From JAZTZP01 sp045637525 (lineage in GTDB: Bacteria > Bacillota > Clostridia > UBA1381), in the NCBI GenBank assembly GCA_045637525.1, contig JAZTZP010000070.1, positions 9,265 through 73,264 of the forward strand: DNA of 64,000 nt, given 5' to 3'. Below the pieces are notes generated by a model, which saw nothing but the letters and a program-made list of their open reading frames with translations, ran no database searches and had not been told where the DNA came from. Made by a program: the position numbers and the translations under genes. Below, piece after piece: positions 53,481 through 63,138 of this stretch. How positions within the stretch are numbered: the first letter of the stretch is position 1; the number at the start of each line of letters is the position of its first letter.

Positions 53481-56065
53481 AAAAAATAGCATTTTTATTT
53501 GCAATGATTTTTTTGGCTGCTTCTGTAAATGTTTTTGCCACTGAAAATAACGCACCAAGTGAAACAGCTGATATAAATGAACAGTTGATTTCCTATTTGT
53601 TATCAGATAAGGATTTTGCTGAAGATGAAAAAATTACAAGAGGAAGATTTCTTGAAGCGGTAGTAACGCTCATAAGTAACAATGTTGTACCGAATGAAAA
53701 CGGACCATTTTCTGATGTTGAAGCAGATACTTATTTATCGTATTGTACTTACTTTGCTTCAGATATCGGAATTATTTCAAAAAGTACTGCGTTTAATCCG
53801 GATGAAGAAATCGAATTTGTTGATGCCATAACAATGGTAGTTCGTGCTGTAGGTTATGCTCAGATTGCTGAAAATATGGGCGGATATCCATACGGGCACA
53901 GAAAGCTTGCCTATGACATTGGATTAACACACGATGTTAAAGAAACACAGAAGCTTAATGTAAAAAATGCATATGCTCTTTTGTTTAACATGATGAACTG
54001 TAATTTAATGCTTATAGATTATGAAGATGAAAGAACATTTCTTAATGCATATGATATTGGGGAATTTGAAGGGATTGTAAATGCAAATGAGTTTTCATAT
54101 TTGAGTAATTCTGAAGACTCGCTGATTGAAGACAGAATTTTAATCGGTATCAATGAATATGTTTATGAGGATGAAACCGATTATCTGGGATGTTATGTAA
54201 AAGGCTTTTACGTAGAAGAAAATGATGATAAAAGAATAATTATTATATTTGCTGACAAATATGAAACAGTAAAATTTTCGGGCAGAGACGTAGAAAGCTA
54301 TGAGGGAAATATTCTTGAGGCAGAGATAGACGGAAAAATAAAAAAGTTTAAATTAAGAAAAAGCTTTGATTATCTGTTGGGCGAAAAAGCGTGCAGCAGT
54401 GAGGATTTTGAGGAGTTGCTTGCCGGAGAAGAACTTTCGGTTGAAATTATTGACAACGACGGAGACGATATATACGATGTTGTGAAAGTTGACAAGTGGC
54501 AATATTGTCAAATATATTCTATTGATCCGATTGATAAGATTATTTTAGATAAAAATGATCAGGCAAATACGATTGATTTGTCGAATGATGAATGTGTTTA
54601 TCATATTTATAAAAACGAAGAAGGCAAAATCATAGAAATCAGTCTTAATGATTTAAAGCCGGGAATGCTTGTTGCATGCAGTTCAAGCGGTGATCAACTG
54701 TTGCAAAAGATTATTGTGTGTGATGAAGAAAAAACTGCAGTTATTAAGAGTGTATATGAAAGTGAAGCAAAAATTGATGTTGAGGAAGCAACACTCGACC
54801 TTGGAAAATATGCACAAAAGCATATGAATGTTTTGCCTGGGGTGGAGTACTTAATTGTTCTCGGAGTTAATGGGGAAGTGGTTGTTCTCAACCAATTGTA
54901 TCCAAACACGCAATACGGTTGGATTGTAAAGGCTTACATGGATGAAATGACGATAGAGGATACCTATAAGATTAAAATTTTTAATCAGGCAGGACAAATG
55001 GTTACGTACACAATATCAGAAAAAATCAGCATAGACGGTCAGAAGAGATTTCAGGGAAGCCTGGTCAATTCTGAATTTGTCGTAGATTTTTATAAAACTG
55101 CTGCAGATGAATATCGTTTTGTAAAGTTTAAGACCAATGCGGACGGCGAGGTTAAGAATATAGATATTCCGTCTGCTTTTTCGGGTACGGATCCTTATGT
55201 GAAACAAGGCAGTGAAAATGATGATTTCACACTGTATTTTGACGGAGAATATATGTACAAAAGAAATGGTAGCTTTGTACCAAGTTTCGGTGTGTCCGGA
55301 ACTACTGTGTTTGCAATACCGGAGGACGAAGAAGGCCGAGGTGACGATGACAATTATAAGATAACTCAACCCGGGTCTGTTTTTACAAATGACGAGAGAT
55401 ATACTGTAAAAGCTTATGATTGTACCGAAAGTTCTACTCCTAAGGTGCTTTTGTATTTTAGAAATGTTTCCGGAACAGGATTTTTGGATGCTTCACTTGA
55501 GGCGATGCCGGCTGTGGTTATAAAAAAGACGGTAGCGCTTGATCCTGATGACAACGTATGTACGTCGATATTAGTTGAGTGCTGTGGCAGATATCATACT
55601 TTATATTCAAATGAAAAAACAGAAGAAATTATGAAAAGCCTTGAAAAAGGAGATATTATACGCTACGAGACGTTTAAGGATAACGTTGTAACATCAATTA
55701 CTCTTGATTATCGTTTTCGCGATGATACGATTTTGACGGGTGCTTCCGGAGGTTTACTGGAATATAATAAGGGAATGGTTTATAGTTATGGTAACGGAGT
55801 GGTGAATATAGTAAAGGATAAACACCAAATAAATGGCGGAGTAAGTCTTGATGATCTGAACTGTATAGCATTTGATGGTTCTATGAGCATATCATTTGCA
55901 TATGTTATTGTTAAGGAAGATGGTACAGTTAAAAGTATATCTGTGCGTCCAACTCCAAATGAAAAATTAACAGATTATATCCACGGAGGAAATCTTGCAA
56001 GCTATGCAGTCATCAGGCAACGATACAGTGAAGGAAAGCATATGATAATTTATATAACAGAATGA
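53477..56065 (+). CDS. Secreted SLH protein with long beta-rich C-terminus
   Basis: An 862-residue exported protein. A signal peptide (KKIAFLFAMIFLAASVNVFA) precedes N-terminal SLH-type repeats (about 40-190: ITRGRFLEAVVTLISNN, FSDVEADTYLSYCTYFASDIGIIS, KLAYDIGLTHDV). The remaining 660 residues are beta-strand-rich, highly charged and without a family I know, repeatedly patterned as short strand-turn units (for example LLEYNKGMVYSYGNGVVNIV). Anchor at the wall with a long projecting shaft is plausible. GGAGG lies upstream. Translationally coupled to the previous SLH gene. Confidence 0.85.
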   Translation: MKKIAFLFAMIFLAASVNVFATENNAPSETADINEQLISYLLSDKDFAEDEKITRGRFLEAVVTLISNNVVPNENGPFSDVEADTYLSYCTYFASDIGIISKSTAFNPDEEIEFVDAITMVVRAVGYAQIAENMGGYPYGHRKLAYDIGLTHDVKETQKLNVKNAYALLFNMMNCNLMLIDYEDERTFLNAYDIGEFEGIVNANEFSYLSNSEDSLIEDRILIGINEYVYEDETDYLGCYVKGFYVEENDDKRIIIIFADKYETVKFSGRDVESYEGNILEAEIDGKIKKFKLRKSFDYLLGEKACSSEDFEELLAGEELSVEIIDNDGDDIYDVVKVDKWQYCQIYSIDPIDKIILDKNDQANTIDLSNDECVYHIYKNEEGKIIEISLNDLKPGMLVACSSSGDQLLQKIIVCDEEKTAVIKSVYESEAKIDVEEATLDLGKYAQKHMNVLPGVEYLIVLGVNGEVVVLNQLYPNTQYGWIVKAYMDEMTIEDTYKIKIFNQAGQMVTYTISEKISIDGQKRFQGSLVNSEFVVDFYKTAADEYRFVKFKTNADGEVKNIDIPSAFSGTDPYVKQGSENDDFTLYFDGEYMYKRNGSFVPSFGVSGTTVFAIPEDEEGRGDDDNYKITQPGSVFTNDERYTVKAYDCTESSTPKVLLYFRNVSGTGFLDASLEAMPAVVIKKTVALDPDDNVCTSILVECCGRYHTLYSNEKTEEIMKSLEKGDIIRYETFKDNVVTSITLDYRFRDDTILTGASGGLLEYNKGMVYSYGNGVVNIVKDKHQINGGVSLDDLNCIAFDGSMSISFAYVIVKEDGTVKSISVRPTPNEKLTDYIHGGNLASYAVIRQRYSEGKHMIIYITE

Positions 56066-56123
56066 AAAATTCGGTAAAAAGTATAGTTAGTAGAGAATAT
56101 TAGGATTGAGAGGAATGCTTAAA

Positions 56124-57434
56124 ATGAAAACATTAAAATTCAATTTAGAGAAACAATATGGAGAATTTAAAATTCTGAATGCTACAAACGGAGGCCCATG
56201 GCATAAAAGACATGCAAATGACCAGTATTTGAGTAATTTTGAAGATTATAAGGCTGCAAGGATACCATATTCAAGAAATCATGATTCTGCGGCAAATGCC
56301 ATATACGGAGGTCCGTTCAGTCATGATATAACAAGAATTTTCCCTGATTTTGATGCTGATGCAACAAATCCTGAGTCATATGATTTTGCCTGCACTGATG
56401 AATCAATACTTGTAACTTTGGATGCAGGGACACAGACTTTTTTCAGACTCGGACAAACTATTGAGCATCATATAAAAAAGCATCATACATTACCGCCTGT
56501 GGATTTTAAGAAGTGGGCAGTTATTTGTGAGCATATTATACGTCATTATAACGAAGGCTGGGCAAATGGCTATCATTTAAATATTGAATACTGGGAAATA
56601 TGGAATGAGCCGGATCTGGATCCTGATGACAGTGATAATAAGCGTACATGGGGCGGAACAAAGGCACAGTTTTTTGACCTTTACGAGATAGCATCAAAGC
56701 ATTTGAAAAAATGTTTTCCGCATCTGAAAATAGGCGGTCCGGCGCTTGCATATAAGGAGGACTGGGCAGATGACTTCCTTTGTGAAATGGAAAAACGAAA
56801 TGTTGAACTTGACTTTTTCTCATGGCATGTTTACGCAACAGAACCCTGTGTTGTTATAGGAAAAGCAGAAAGAATTAAAGCAATGCTTATAAAATACGGA
56901 TATGGTGATGCGGAAAGTATATTGAATGAATGGAACTATGTAAAGGGTTGGAGTGACGAATTTCCGTATACGATAAGTTCAATACATGGAATAAAGGGTG
57001 CTGCGTTTGTCATGTCTGTTATAAGCGAAGCTCAAAAGTCATCAATAGATATGCTTATGTATTATGATACAAGACCATCTATATTTTGCGGTGCGTTTGA
57101 TTTTTATTCATATAAGCCGCTTAAGGGGTATTATCCGCTTATGTGGTACGGAAAGTTTTACGATATGGAATACGAGGTCAGAGCTGAAAACAGTATAGAT
57201 AAAATATATTCACTTAGCGGAGTCGGAAAAGACGGAAAATTGCTTAGCATTATCACATATTATACAGATGATGACAATGCTGAAAATGAGCAAATATCAG
57301 TTGATTTCGGTAGAGATGGTGAATACGAAATATATCTTCTTGATAATGAGCATAACGGTGAATTGATAAAAACTACAACCGATTTGAGATTTGATATAAA
57401 AAATCAGTCCTGTATTTTAATTAAAGAAATATGA
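56124..57434 (+). CDS. GH39-like glycoside hydrolase
   Basis: A 436-residue intracellular enzyme matching the glycoside hydrolase family 39 clan-A barrel. The acid/base Glu162 lies in EIWNEPDLD and the nucleophile Glu269 in ILNEWNY; WHVYATEP and GGPALAY are further barrel motifs. Family members are beta-xylosidases, alpha-iduronidases or related; the uronate context makes an iduronidase- or xyloside-type activity possible but not proven. ATG at 56124 with GAGAGGA upstream is preferred over the TTG at 56106. It is the first intracellular enzyme after the surface genes in this operon. Confidence 0.88.
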   Translation: MKTLKFNLEKQYGEFKILNATNGGPWHKRHANDQYLSNFEDYKAARIPYSRNHDSAANAIYGGPFSHDITRIFPDFDADATNPESYDFACTDESILVTLDAGTQTFFRLGQTIEHHIKKHHTLPPVDFKKWAVICEHIIRHYNEGWANGYHLNIEYWEIWNEPDLDPDDSDNKRTWGGTKAQFFDLYEIASKHLKKCFPHLKIGGPALAYKEDWADDFLCEMEKRNVELDFFSWHVYATEPCVVIGKAERIKAMLIKYGYGDAESILNEWNYVKGWSDEFPYTISSIHGIKGAAFVMSVISEAQKSSIDMLMYYDTRPSIFCGAFDFYSYKPLKGYYPLMWYGKFYDMEYEVRAENSIDKIYSLSGVGKDGKLLSIITYYTDDDNAENEQISVDFGRDGEYEIYLLDNEHNGELIKTTTDLRFDIKNQSCILIKEI

Positions 57435-57470
57435 TTTAACATAGTTTAGGTAAAGCAGGAGGTTTTTTAT

Positions 57471-58505
57471 ATGATTTATAAGAATGTTGAAATATATAAT
57501 ATAGCAGAAATTATTGATAACAGTGATGGAAGCATTTCATGGATTAGAGTACCAAGCGATGTTTATGAAAAAATTGAAGACGGTCTTGGTAAAAATATGT
57601 TGCTCAATTCAACAGGAGTAGAATTGCGCTTTGTTATTAAAAGTGGTGATGCTGTCATAAAAATGGCAACAAAATCCGGAGCGGGATTATTTCATGTTTA
57701 CCGTGGTTCAATTCAAGGGGGATGGGAGGATCACGAGGTGGACAAATTTGTTAATACCGAAATGTGTGATTATCTCATAAAGAAATCGGAAAATATCGAT
57801 AGGTTAAATGAGGTAACTAAAACAAGCGGTTTTCCTTTTGCACCGGAGGTTATAAGGGTTATATTTGACCGTGGCAGCTTTAAGATTTTTGATATAATCG
57901 GAGATGTTGAGCCACCAGATGCGAAACAATTACCCCAAAAAACAATAATGGCTTACGGATCATCGATTACGCATGGTTCAAATTCACTTGATATGTCGCA
58001 TTCGTGGGTGTCAGTTCTGGCACACAATTTAAAGATGGATGTAAGAAATTTGGGCATGGCAGGCAGTTGTAAAATGGAGGCGGAAATGGTAGACTATATT
58101 GCAAGTGAGGGAAAAAAAGGAAAATGGGATGTTGCCATTCTCGAGCTTGGTATCAATGTGCTTGATTTTGAAGATGATAAAATAATATCACGTGCCGAAA
58201 ACACCATTTTTCAGATTGCTTCAAAAAATAAAGATAAGCCCGTATTTGTCATTTCACCTTTTTACCATTATGGTGATTACTTTACTCCGGAAGACAGAGC
58301 TAAAGTGTGGAGAAAAATATTGCCGTCAGTAGTTAGAAATTTAAACTTACCTAATGTTACCTATATAAATGGTATGGATATTTTAAATGACTGTTCATTT
58401 ATTTCTTCTGATGAGGTACATCCTAATATTTACGGTGTGCAAAGAATTGCCGAAAAGATGACTGAGATTGTTGGAAAAACAGTATATAATTTACAGCAAA
58501 ACTAA
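57471..58505 (+). CDS. SGNH/GDSL-family carbohydrate esterase
   Basis: A 344-residue cytosolic hydrolase. A beta-rich N-terminal domain (1-150) precedes the SGNH domain: AYGSSITHG with catalytic Ser165, block III ILELGIN (Gly-x-Asn), and the Asp/His pair in SDEVHPNIYG. Such enzymes remove acetyl or other acyl groups from sugars. GGAGG sits 7 nt upstream of the ATG. The downstream GH2 frame overlaps its 3' end only in the rejected longer version. Confidence 0.88.
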   Translation: MIYKNVEIYNIAEIIDNSDGSISWIRVPSDVYEKIEDGLGKNMLLNSTGVELRFVIKSGDAVIKMATKSGAGLFHVYRGSIQGGWEDHEVDKFVNTEMCDYLIKKSENIDRLNEVTKTSGFPFAPEVIRVIFDRGSFKIFDIIGDVEPPDAKQLPQKTIMAYGSSITHGSNSLDMSHSWVSVLAHNLKMDVRNLGMAGSCKMEAEMVDYIASEGKKGKWDVAILELGINVLDFEDDKIISRAENTIFQIASKNKDKPVFVISPFYHYGDYFTPEDRAKVWRKILPSVVRNLNLPNVTYINGMDILNDCSFISSDEVHPNIYGVQRIAEKMTEIVGKTVYNLQQN

Positions 58506-58533
58506 ATTATTTAACGGAAAGGAATTAAGCAAT

Positions 58534-60249
58534 ATGATAAGACCGGAACATCCAAATCCACAATGGGAAAGGCAACGGTGGAGAAATTTAAATGGAGAAT
58601 GGGAATTTGACTTTGATTTTGGAAAATCAGCAAGAGACAGAGAATTATTTAAAACAGAAGCTTCATTATCAAAAAAAATAATAGTACCGTTTTGTCCTGA
58701 AAGTAAGCTATCAGGGATAGAATACAAAGATTTTATTGATGGAGCATGTTATAGAAAGGTAATTGAATTATCAAAAACAGAAATCTCACAAAATATTTTC
58801 TTGCATTTTGGTGCAGTTGACTATAAATGTTATGTATATGTAAATAGTAAGTATGTGGGTATGCATATTGGTGGTTACTCATCCTTTGCTTTTGAAATAT
58901 CTGATTTTGCAAAAGCAGGTGAAAATACAATTTTTGTGATTGTAGAAGATGACCCAAGAAGCGGAGAACAACCTGTTGGAAAGCAAAGCCGACTCTACTA
59001 TTCTCATACTTGCGATTATTCAAGAACAACAGGTATTTGGCAAACTGTTTGGCTTGAATTTGTGCCAAAAACTTACATAAAAAAATGCAGATATTATAGC
59101 GATATTGATAATGCGATTTTAACCATTTCCGGAGAGGTTTGCGGCAGAGGAGAATTATCGTCAAAAGCCTTATTTGAGGGGAAAAATGTTGGTGAGACTT
59201 CATTAATTGTCAACAATAATGTTTTTACGGCTCAAATCAAATTGTCAGAACTTCATCTTTGGGAATTAGGTGCAGGTAGATTGTATGATTTAGAGCTTTC
59301 TTTTGGGGATGATAAGGTAAAGAGTTATTTTGGCATGAGAAGTACTAAGCTTTCAGGTATGAAGTTTATGCTAAATGATAAGCCGGTATTTCAAAGAACA
59401 GTACTCGATCAAGGTTTTTATCCGGATGGAATATATACTGCAAAGTCAGACGAAGAATTAAAAAAGGATATTGAAATTTCTATGGCGGCAGGATTTAATG
59501 GTGCAAGACTTCATCAAAAAGTATTTGAAAAAAGATTTTTATACCATTGTGATAAAGCAGGTTATATGGTATGGGGTGAACACGCTAATTGGGGTCTTGA
59601 CTACAAAAACCCAGTTGCTGCGGAAAATTTTATTTGTGAATGGACAGAAATAATGGAGAGAGATTTTAATAACCCGTCAATCATTGGCTGGTGTCCATTT
59701 AATGAAACATGGGATTATATGGAAATAAAAGAACGGCACAGATTTATCGAGTCTGTTTATAAAATAACAAAACAAATAGATAACACAAGACCATGTATTG
59801 CAGTTAGCGGTAATTATCATATTGAGAATATGGAAATCCATGACGTACATGATTATAGATGCACAGCAACAGAATTTGCCGAAAATTATGCACATATTGA
59901 TGAAGGAATTGTTAATGACGGGATAAGAAGATGGCAAGGAGATATTCAACCATATAAAAAAGGTACCCCAATATTTGTTAGTGAATATGGTGGTTTTAAA
60001 TGTGAGGAAGAAAATGAAAGTGGTTGGGGCTATGGTGATCGTATTAAGACAAAGGATGAGTTTGTTGAAACCTATGGTAAATTTACCGACACGCTTCTTG
60101 ATAATCCTTATATTATGGGCTTTTGTTATACTCAACTTTATGATATTGAACAAGAACAAAACGGATTGTATACTTATAATCGCGAACCTAAATTTGACAT
60201 TCCCAAAATCAAGAAAATTAATATCAAAAAAGCAAAGATTGAAGAGTGA
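58534..60249 (+). CDS. GH2 glycoside hydrolase (beta-galactosidase/glucuronidase-like)
   Basis: A 571-residue protein with the three-domain GH2 layout: sugar-binding jelly roll (MIRPEHPNPQWERQRWRNLNGEWEFDFD), Ig-like domain and the catalytic TIM barrel. Acid/base Glu391 lies in CPFNETWD and nucleophile Glu484 in FVSEYGGF. Shorter than LacZ and closer to beta-glucuronidase or beta-galactosidase size; the uronate-rich context favours beta-glucuronidase but this is not shown. ATG at 58534 has GGAAAGGA upstream and starts at the family's usual position; the frame from 58468 is rejected because its first 22 residues overlap the esterase gene. Confidence 0.9.
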   Translation: MIRPEHPNPQWERQRWRNLNGEWEFDFDFGKSARDRELFKTEASLSKKIIVPFCPESKLSGIEYKDFIDGACYRKVIELSKTEISQNIFLHFGAVDYKCYVYVNSKYVGMHIGGYSSFAFEISDFAKAGENTIFVIVEDDPRSGEQPVGKQSRLYYSHTCDYSRTTGIWQTVWLEFVPKTYIKKCRYYSDIDNAILTISGEVCGRGELSSKALFEGKNVGETSLIVNNNVFTAQIKLSELHLWELGAGRLYDLELSFGDDKVKSYFGMRSTKLSGMKFMLNDKPVFQRTVLDQGFYPDGIYTAKSDEELKKDIEISMAAGFNGARLHQKVFEKRFLYHCDKAGYMVWGEHANWGLDYKNPVAAENFICEWTEIMERDFNNPSIIGWCPFNETWDYMEIKERHRFIESVYKITKQIDNTRPCIAVSGNYHIENMEIHDVHDYRCTATEFAENYAHIDEGIVNDGIRRWQGDIQPYKKGTPIFVSEYGGFKCEEENESGWGYGDRIKTKDEFVETYGKFTDTLLDNPYIMGFCYTQLYDIEQEQNGLYTYNREPKFDIPKIKKINIKKAKIEE

Positions 60250-60310
60250 TTTTAAAAAATTCTATTGAAAATGATAGTTGCTAACCATTGATTATTGTAT
60301 CAGGTCATAG

Positions 60311-60763
60311 TATAGTAAGGGCTCATCATGGACAAGAGGACAAGGCTGGGCAGTCTATGGGTTTATACAGAGTTATCAATGGACAAAAGAACAAAGATAT
60401 TTAGAAACCGCAAAAAAGGTTGCAGATTATTTTATACAAGAGGCAAAAAAGAATAACTATAAAATCAAATGCGATTTTTGCCAGCCTGACGATGATAGAC
60501 TATATGATTCGAGTGCTGCTGCCATTGCCGGTTGTGGTATGATTGAGATATATAAAGAAACCGGAGAGGAAAAGTACTTAAAAGAGGCAGAGAAACTGAT
60601 TTTGATAACTTCTGAAAAGTTCTGTCCGTGGGATGATGAGAATGATCAGGCACTTGTTAATTTTGGAAGTGAAAGCTTTAGAAATCATGAGCATATGGCA
60701 CTTATTTACGGAGATTACTATTTCTTCCGTGCAGTATGTGAACTTGATAAAATATTAAATTAA
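60311..60763 (+). pseudogene. Truncated GH88 (unsaturated glucuronyl hydrolase) remnant
   Basis: About 150 codons in one frame, closed upstream by a stop at 60308-60310 and with no start or ribosome site of its own. The translation contains SSWTRGQGWAVYGF, TAKKVADYFI, YDSSAAAIAGCGMIEI and LIYGDYYFFRAVCEL, the typical C-terminal half of GH88 enzymes (normally about 370 residues). The N-terminal half is missing. GH88 removes the unsaturated uronate made by polysaccharide lyases, so it originally would have completed the pathway begun by the two giant lyases upstream. Confidence 0.75.
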
Positions 60764-60776
60764 CAGATAATAAATC

Positions 60777-60826
60777 AAAAAGCATTGTATTTTGTGTTTT
60801 TATGACACGAAGTACAATGCTTTTTT
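60777..60826 (+). terminator. Terminator closing the polysaccharide locus
   Basis: AAAAAGCATTGTA (60777-60789) pairs with TACAATGCTTTTTT (60813-60826), a 13-bp stem with T-run. It closes the plus-strand locus that began at 29.9 kb. Confidence 0.85.
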
Positions 60827-60910
60827 CTATTGTTACAGCAAGTGCCTATATATTTCAAAATTTTTTTAATCTTTTATGCAAAAAATCTTGTATTCAACAA
60901 TATATGTAAA

Positions 60911-61189
60911 TGTCAAGTCAAAATGTACAATTTCGGCGGATTAAAATGTACAATTTCGGTGGGAGCGATGGATACTCCTTTAATAGTTTAAAATTTGTGG
61001 TACATTTTCTGTTTCTTCTTCAAAAATTTTCCTGTTTTTAACGCGATAGGAATGTCCTGTGATTTTGATGATTTCACAATGGTGTACCAATCTGTCAATT
61101 ATCGCATTCGCAATTACTGCATCGCCAAATACATCTGCCCATTTTGAAAATGCCTGATTTGTTGCAAGATGCCACAAACTCGCTTCTTT
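60911..61189 (-). mobile_element. IS21-family remnant
   Basis: At 60911 a TGTCAAGTC terminus is followed by two direct copies of AAAATGTACAATTTCGG(C/T)GG at 60920-60939 and 60943-60962, a typical IS21 end with multiple transposase-binding repeats. The 3' part of istB on the minus strand adjoins it. The istA gene, most of istB and the other end are missing, so this is a dead fragment. Confidence 0.8.
60980..61189 (-). pseudogene. istB: istB C-terminal fragment (IS21 transposition ATPase)
   Basis: About 65-70 codons of the C-terminus: WHLATNQAFSKWADVFGDAVIANAIIDRLVHHCEIIKITGHSYRVKN. The IstB signatures LATNxxFSxW, FGDAVIANAIIDRLVHH and GHSYR are clear. The Walker-containing N-terminal two thirds are gone, replaced at about 61190 by unrelated and palindromic sequence, so the protein cannot hydrolyse ATP. 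Confidence 0.85.
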
Positions 61190-61206
61190 TGCACAGGAGG
61201 AAAGTT

Positions 61207-61266
61207 TATCGGTAAACGAAAACTGTAAATGGCGGGAAATTTCATTTCCCCGATAAACTATAATTT
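61207..61266. repeat. Palindromic repeat fragment with GATAAACTATAATTT end
   Basis: GGGAAAT/ATTTCCC forms a small hairpin, followed by GATAAACTATAATTT at 61252-61266, the same terminal sequence as the element at 24233-24574. This is a partial copy. Downstream up to 61320 nothing recognisable is seen. Confidence 0.6.
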
Positions 61267-61324
61267 GTAATTTTGTTGGTAAAAATTACTTCATTCAAAA
61301 ACCGTAGACACATTGTGTATACTC

Positions 61325-61353
61325 TTTACAAAGTGTATGCAATGTGTTATAAT
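61325..61353 (+). promoter_or_regulatory. Strong promoter without an obvious full gene
   Basis: TTTACA (61325-61330), 17-nt spacer, TATAAT (61348-61353). It is followed by a good ribosome site (AAAGGAG at about 61363-61369) but only a 17-codon frame. It may drive the oxidoreductase gene 250 nt downstream or be the relic of a degraded gene. Confidence 0.65.
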
Positions 61354-61374
61354 GAGAGGCGTAAAGGAGTTGGT

Positions 61375-61428
61375 ATGTTGACTATGGGGGATGCAACGGG
61401 TGTCGGAAAGAATTGGAGCTTGTATTAA
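61375..61428 (+). CDS. Short 17-codon ORF, leader peptide or remnant
   Basis: ATG at 61375 with AAAGGAG 6 nt upstream and a near-consensus promoter. The translation MLTMGDATGVGKNWSLY ends at TAA 61426-61428. It could be a leader peptide or, more likely, the 5' scrap of a broken gene. No further coding is seen in the remaining 180 nt before the oxidoreductase start. Confidence 0.3.
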   Translation: MLTMGDATGVGKNWSLY

Positions 61429-61607
61429 ATGCCGGGACGGAATGATTTAAAATGTTTTTGCGAATGAGATGGTTTGGAGTTGTATACAAACACAGATTAC
61501 TGTTTTTATGGGATTTTGTTTTATACATAACAAAAAAATGCAAAAAATGTAATGCACGCTAAAAATTAATATTGTATAATATACAAAAAAAGTTTGGAGG
61601 AGTAACA

Positions 61608-62312
61608 ATGAATAAAATTGTTTTAATTACAGGTGCAACCAGCGGATATGGTCTTGCAACGGCAAAAAAGTTTAAGGAAAACGGAGATAAGGTTATTATA
61701 GCATCGAGAAATGCAGAGAAAGTGGCTCAGGTTGTTAACGAAAACGGATTTGAAGACGGATTTAAAATTGACGTGGCAAATTATAATGAGTGGGAAAATT
61801 TAAAAGAGAACATTATCAAAAAATACGGAAAGATTGATGTTCTGGTTAACAATGCCGGCGGCGGTGTAAGAATTGCGGAGACAACAGAGCAGACTCCTGA
61901 GGATATTGATAAAGCAATTTCACTTAATTTAAACAGTGTAATTTACGGTTCAAAGCTGTTTGGAGAGATAATGAAAGCTCAAAAAGACGGTATAATTATA
62001 AATATATCTTCTGTTTGTGCAAAACACTGCTGGGGAGGATGGTCTGTGTATGCTGCGGCAAAGGCAGGCGTTTTGAATTTTACCAAAGGGCTTTATGTTG
62101 AGCTTCGTCCTTATGGGGTGAGAGCGACATGCATTATTCCTGCTGCGGCAAGTACAGGATTTCAGAGTAATGCAGGCATTGGAGAGGAAAATCAGACACT
62201 TACGGCGGAAGATATTGCAAATGCGGTATATTATGCAGCAAATCAGCCAAAGGGTGTTGTAATTGAAGATATGACTGTTTGGGGAACGTCGCAGGATGTT
62301 CAACCTTTATAA
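61608..62312 (+). CDS. Short-chain dehydrogenase/reductase (SDR)
   Basis: A 234-residue classical SDR with the NAD(P)-binding TGATSGYG motif, NNAGGG, catalytic Ser in INISSV and Tyr-x3-Lys in YAAAK, followed by the adenine-loop and substrate helix. It oxidises or reduces an alcohol/ketone; uses of this family here may include sugar or uronate metabolism. ATG at 61608 with GGAGGAG upstream replaces the longer frame from 61572. The AraC-type regulator gene begins 12 nt after it, so the two are an operon. Confidence 0.93.
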   Translation: MNKIVLITGATSGYGLATAKKFKENGDKVIIASRNAEKVAQVVNENGFEDGFKIDVANYNEWENLKENIIKKYGKIDVLVNNAGGGVRIAETTEQTPEDIDKAISLNLNSVIYGSKLFGEIMKAQKDGIIINISSVCAKHCWGGWSVYAAAKAGVLNFTKGLYVELRPYGVRATCIIPAAASTGFQSNAGIGEENQTLTAEDIANAVYYAANQPKGVVIEDMTVWGTSQDVQPL

Positions 62313-62324
62313 TCGGGTGATGAT

Positions 62325-63134
62325 ATGTATTATTTTGAAAATATAATTGATGAAATTGAAAAAAATATTGCAGGGAATATTGACGTAAAGGAATTAGCGC
62401 AAAAGGCTAATATGTCTGTATATGAATTCAGAAGGATTTTTACTTTTATTACCAAAATATCCTTTGGGGAATATGTCAGAAAACGCAGATTGTCGCTTGC
62501 GGCGATTGAGTTGTACGAAAACGGAGAAAGTGTTACAGATTTATCCGGTAAATACGGATATGATTCTCCGTCATCTTTTTCAAGGGCATTTAAGGATTTT
62601 CACGGGATATCTCCGTCGGCGGTTTTAAAAGGTAATAATAATTTTAAACTTCTTACAAAAATAAGTACAGAGATAACCACAACCGGCGGTAAAGATATTT
62701 CATACACTATTTTTAAAAAGCAGGGCTTTGAAGTAAGCGGTTTTAGCGCTAAATCAGGCATGACAGATACTGAGTGCTGTGAAAATGTATGGGATGATTT
62801 TTATAATTCTGAATTTTCAAAGGAAATTTGCGAACAAACAGATAAATTATATGCGGTTTATGATAACGGATGTGATTTTGTAAATTGCTGTATTGGTGTG
62901 GTTGGCGGCGATTTTGATGGACGAATATTTATTCCTGAAACCGAGTGGGCTTGTTTTAAGCTTACAGGAACAGATGATTGTTATGTAAATGGATTTTATA
63001 GGGATATATTAAATCAATGGTTCTTATCATCGGGATATGTTAAGAATAATGATGTTCCGAATATTGAAGTCTTTCCGTCGGATATGAGTGATGATGATTT
63101 TGAATGGGAAATCTGGATTCCTGTAAAGAGGTGA
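62325..63134 (+). CDS. AraC-type regulator with GyrI-like effector domain
   Basis: A 269-residue regulator. An N-terminal AraC helix-turn-helix pair covers about 5-105 (VKELAQKANMSVYEFRRIFTFITK and VTDLSGKYGYDSPSSFSRAFKDFHG). Residues about 120-269 form a GyrI-like/AraC effector-binding domain ending in DDDFEWEIWIPVKR. This class (MarA/SoxS/Rob-like) is activated by small ligands. Its start follows the SDR stop by 12 nt with GGGTGATGAT upstream, so it is co-transcribed and probably regulates the SDR. Confidence 0.9.
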   Translation: MYYFENIIDEIEKNIAGNIDVKELAQKANMSVYEFRRIFTFITKISFGEYVRKRRLSLAAIELYENGESVTDLSGKYGYDSPSSFSRAFKDFHGISPSAVLKGNNNFKLLTKISTEITTTGGKDISYTIFKKQGFEVSGFSAKSGMTDTECCENVWDDFYNSEFSKEICEQTDKLYAVYDNGCDFVNCCIGVVGGDFDGRIFIPETEWACFKLTGTDDCYVNGFYRDILNQWFLSSGYVKNNDVPNIEVFPSDMSDDDFEWEIWIPVKR

Positions 63135-63138
63135 ATTT

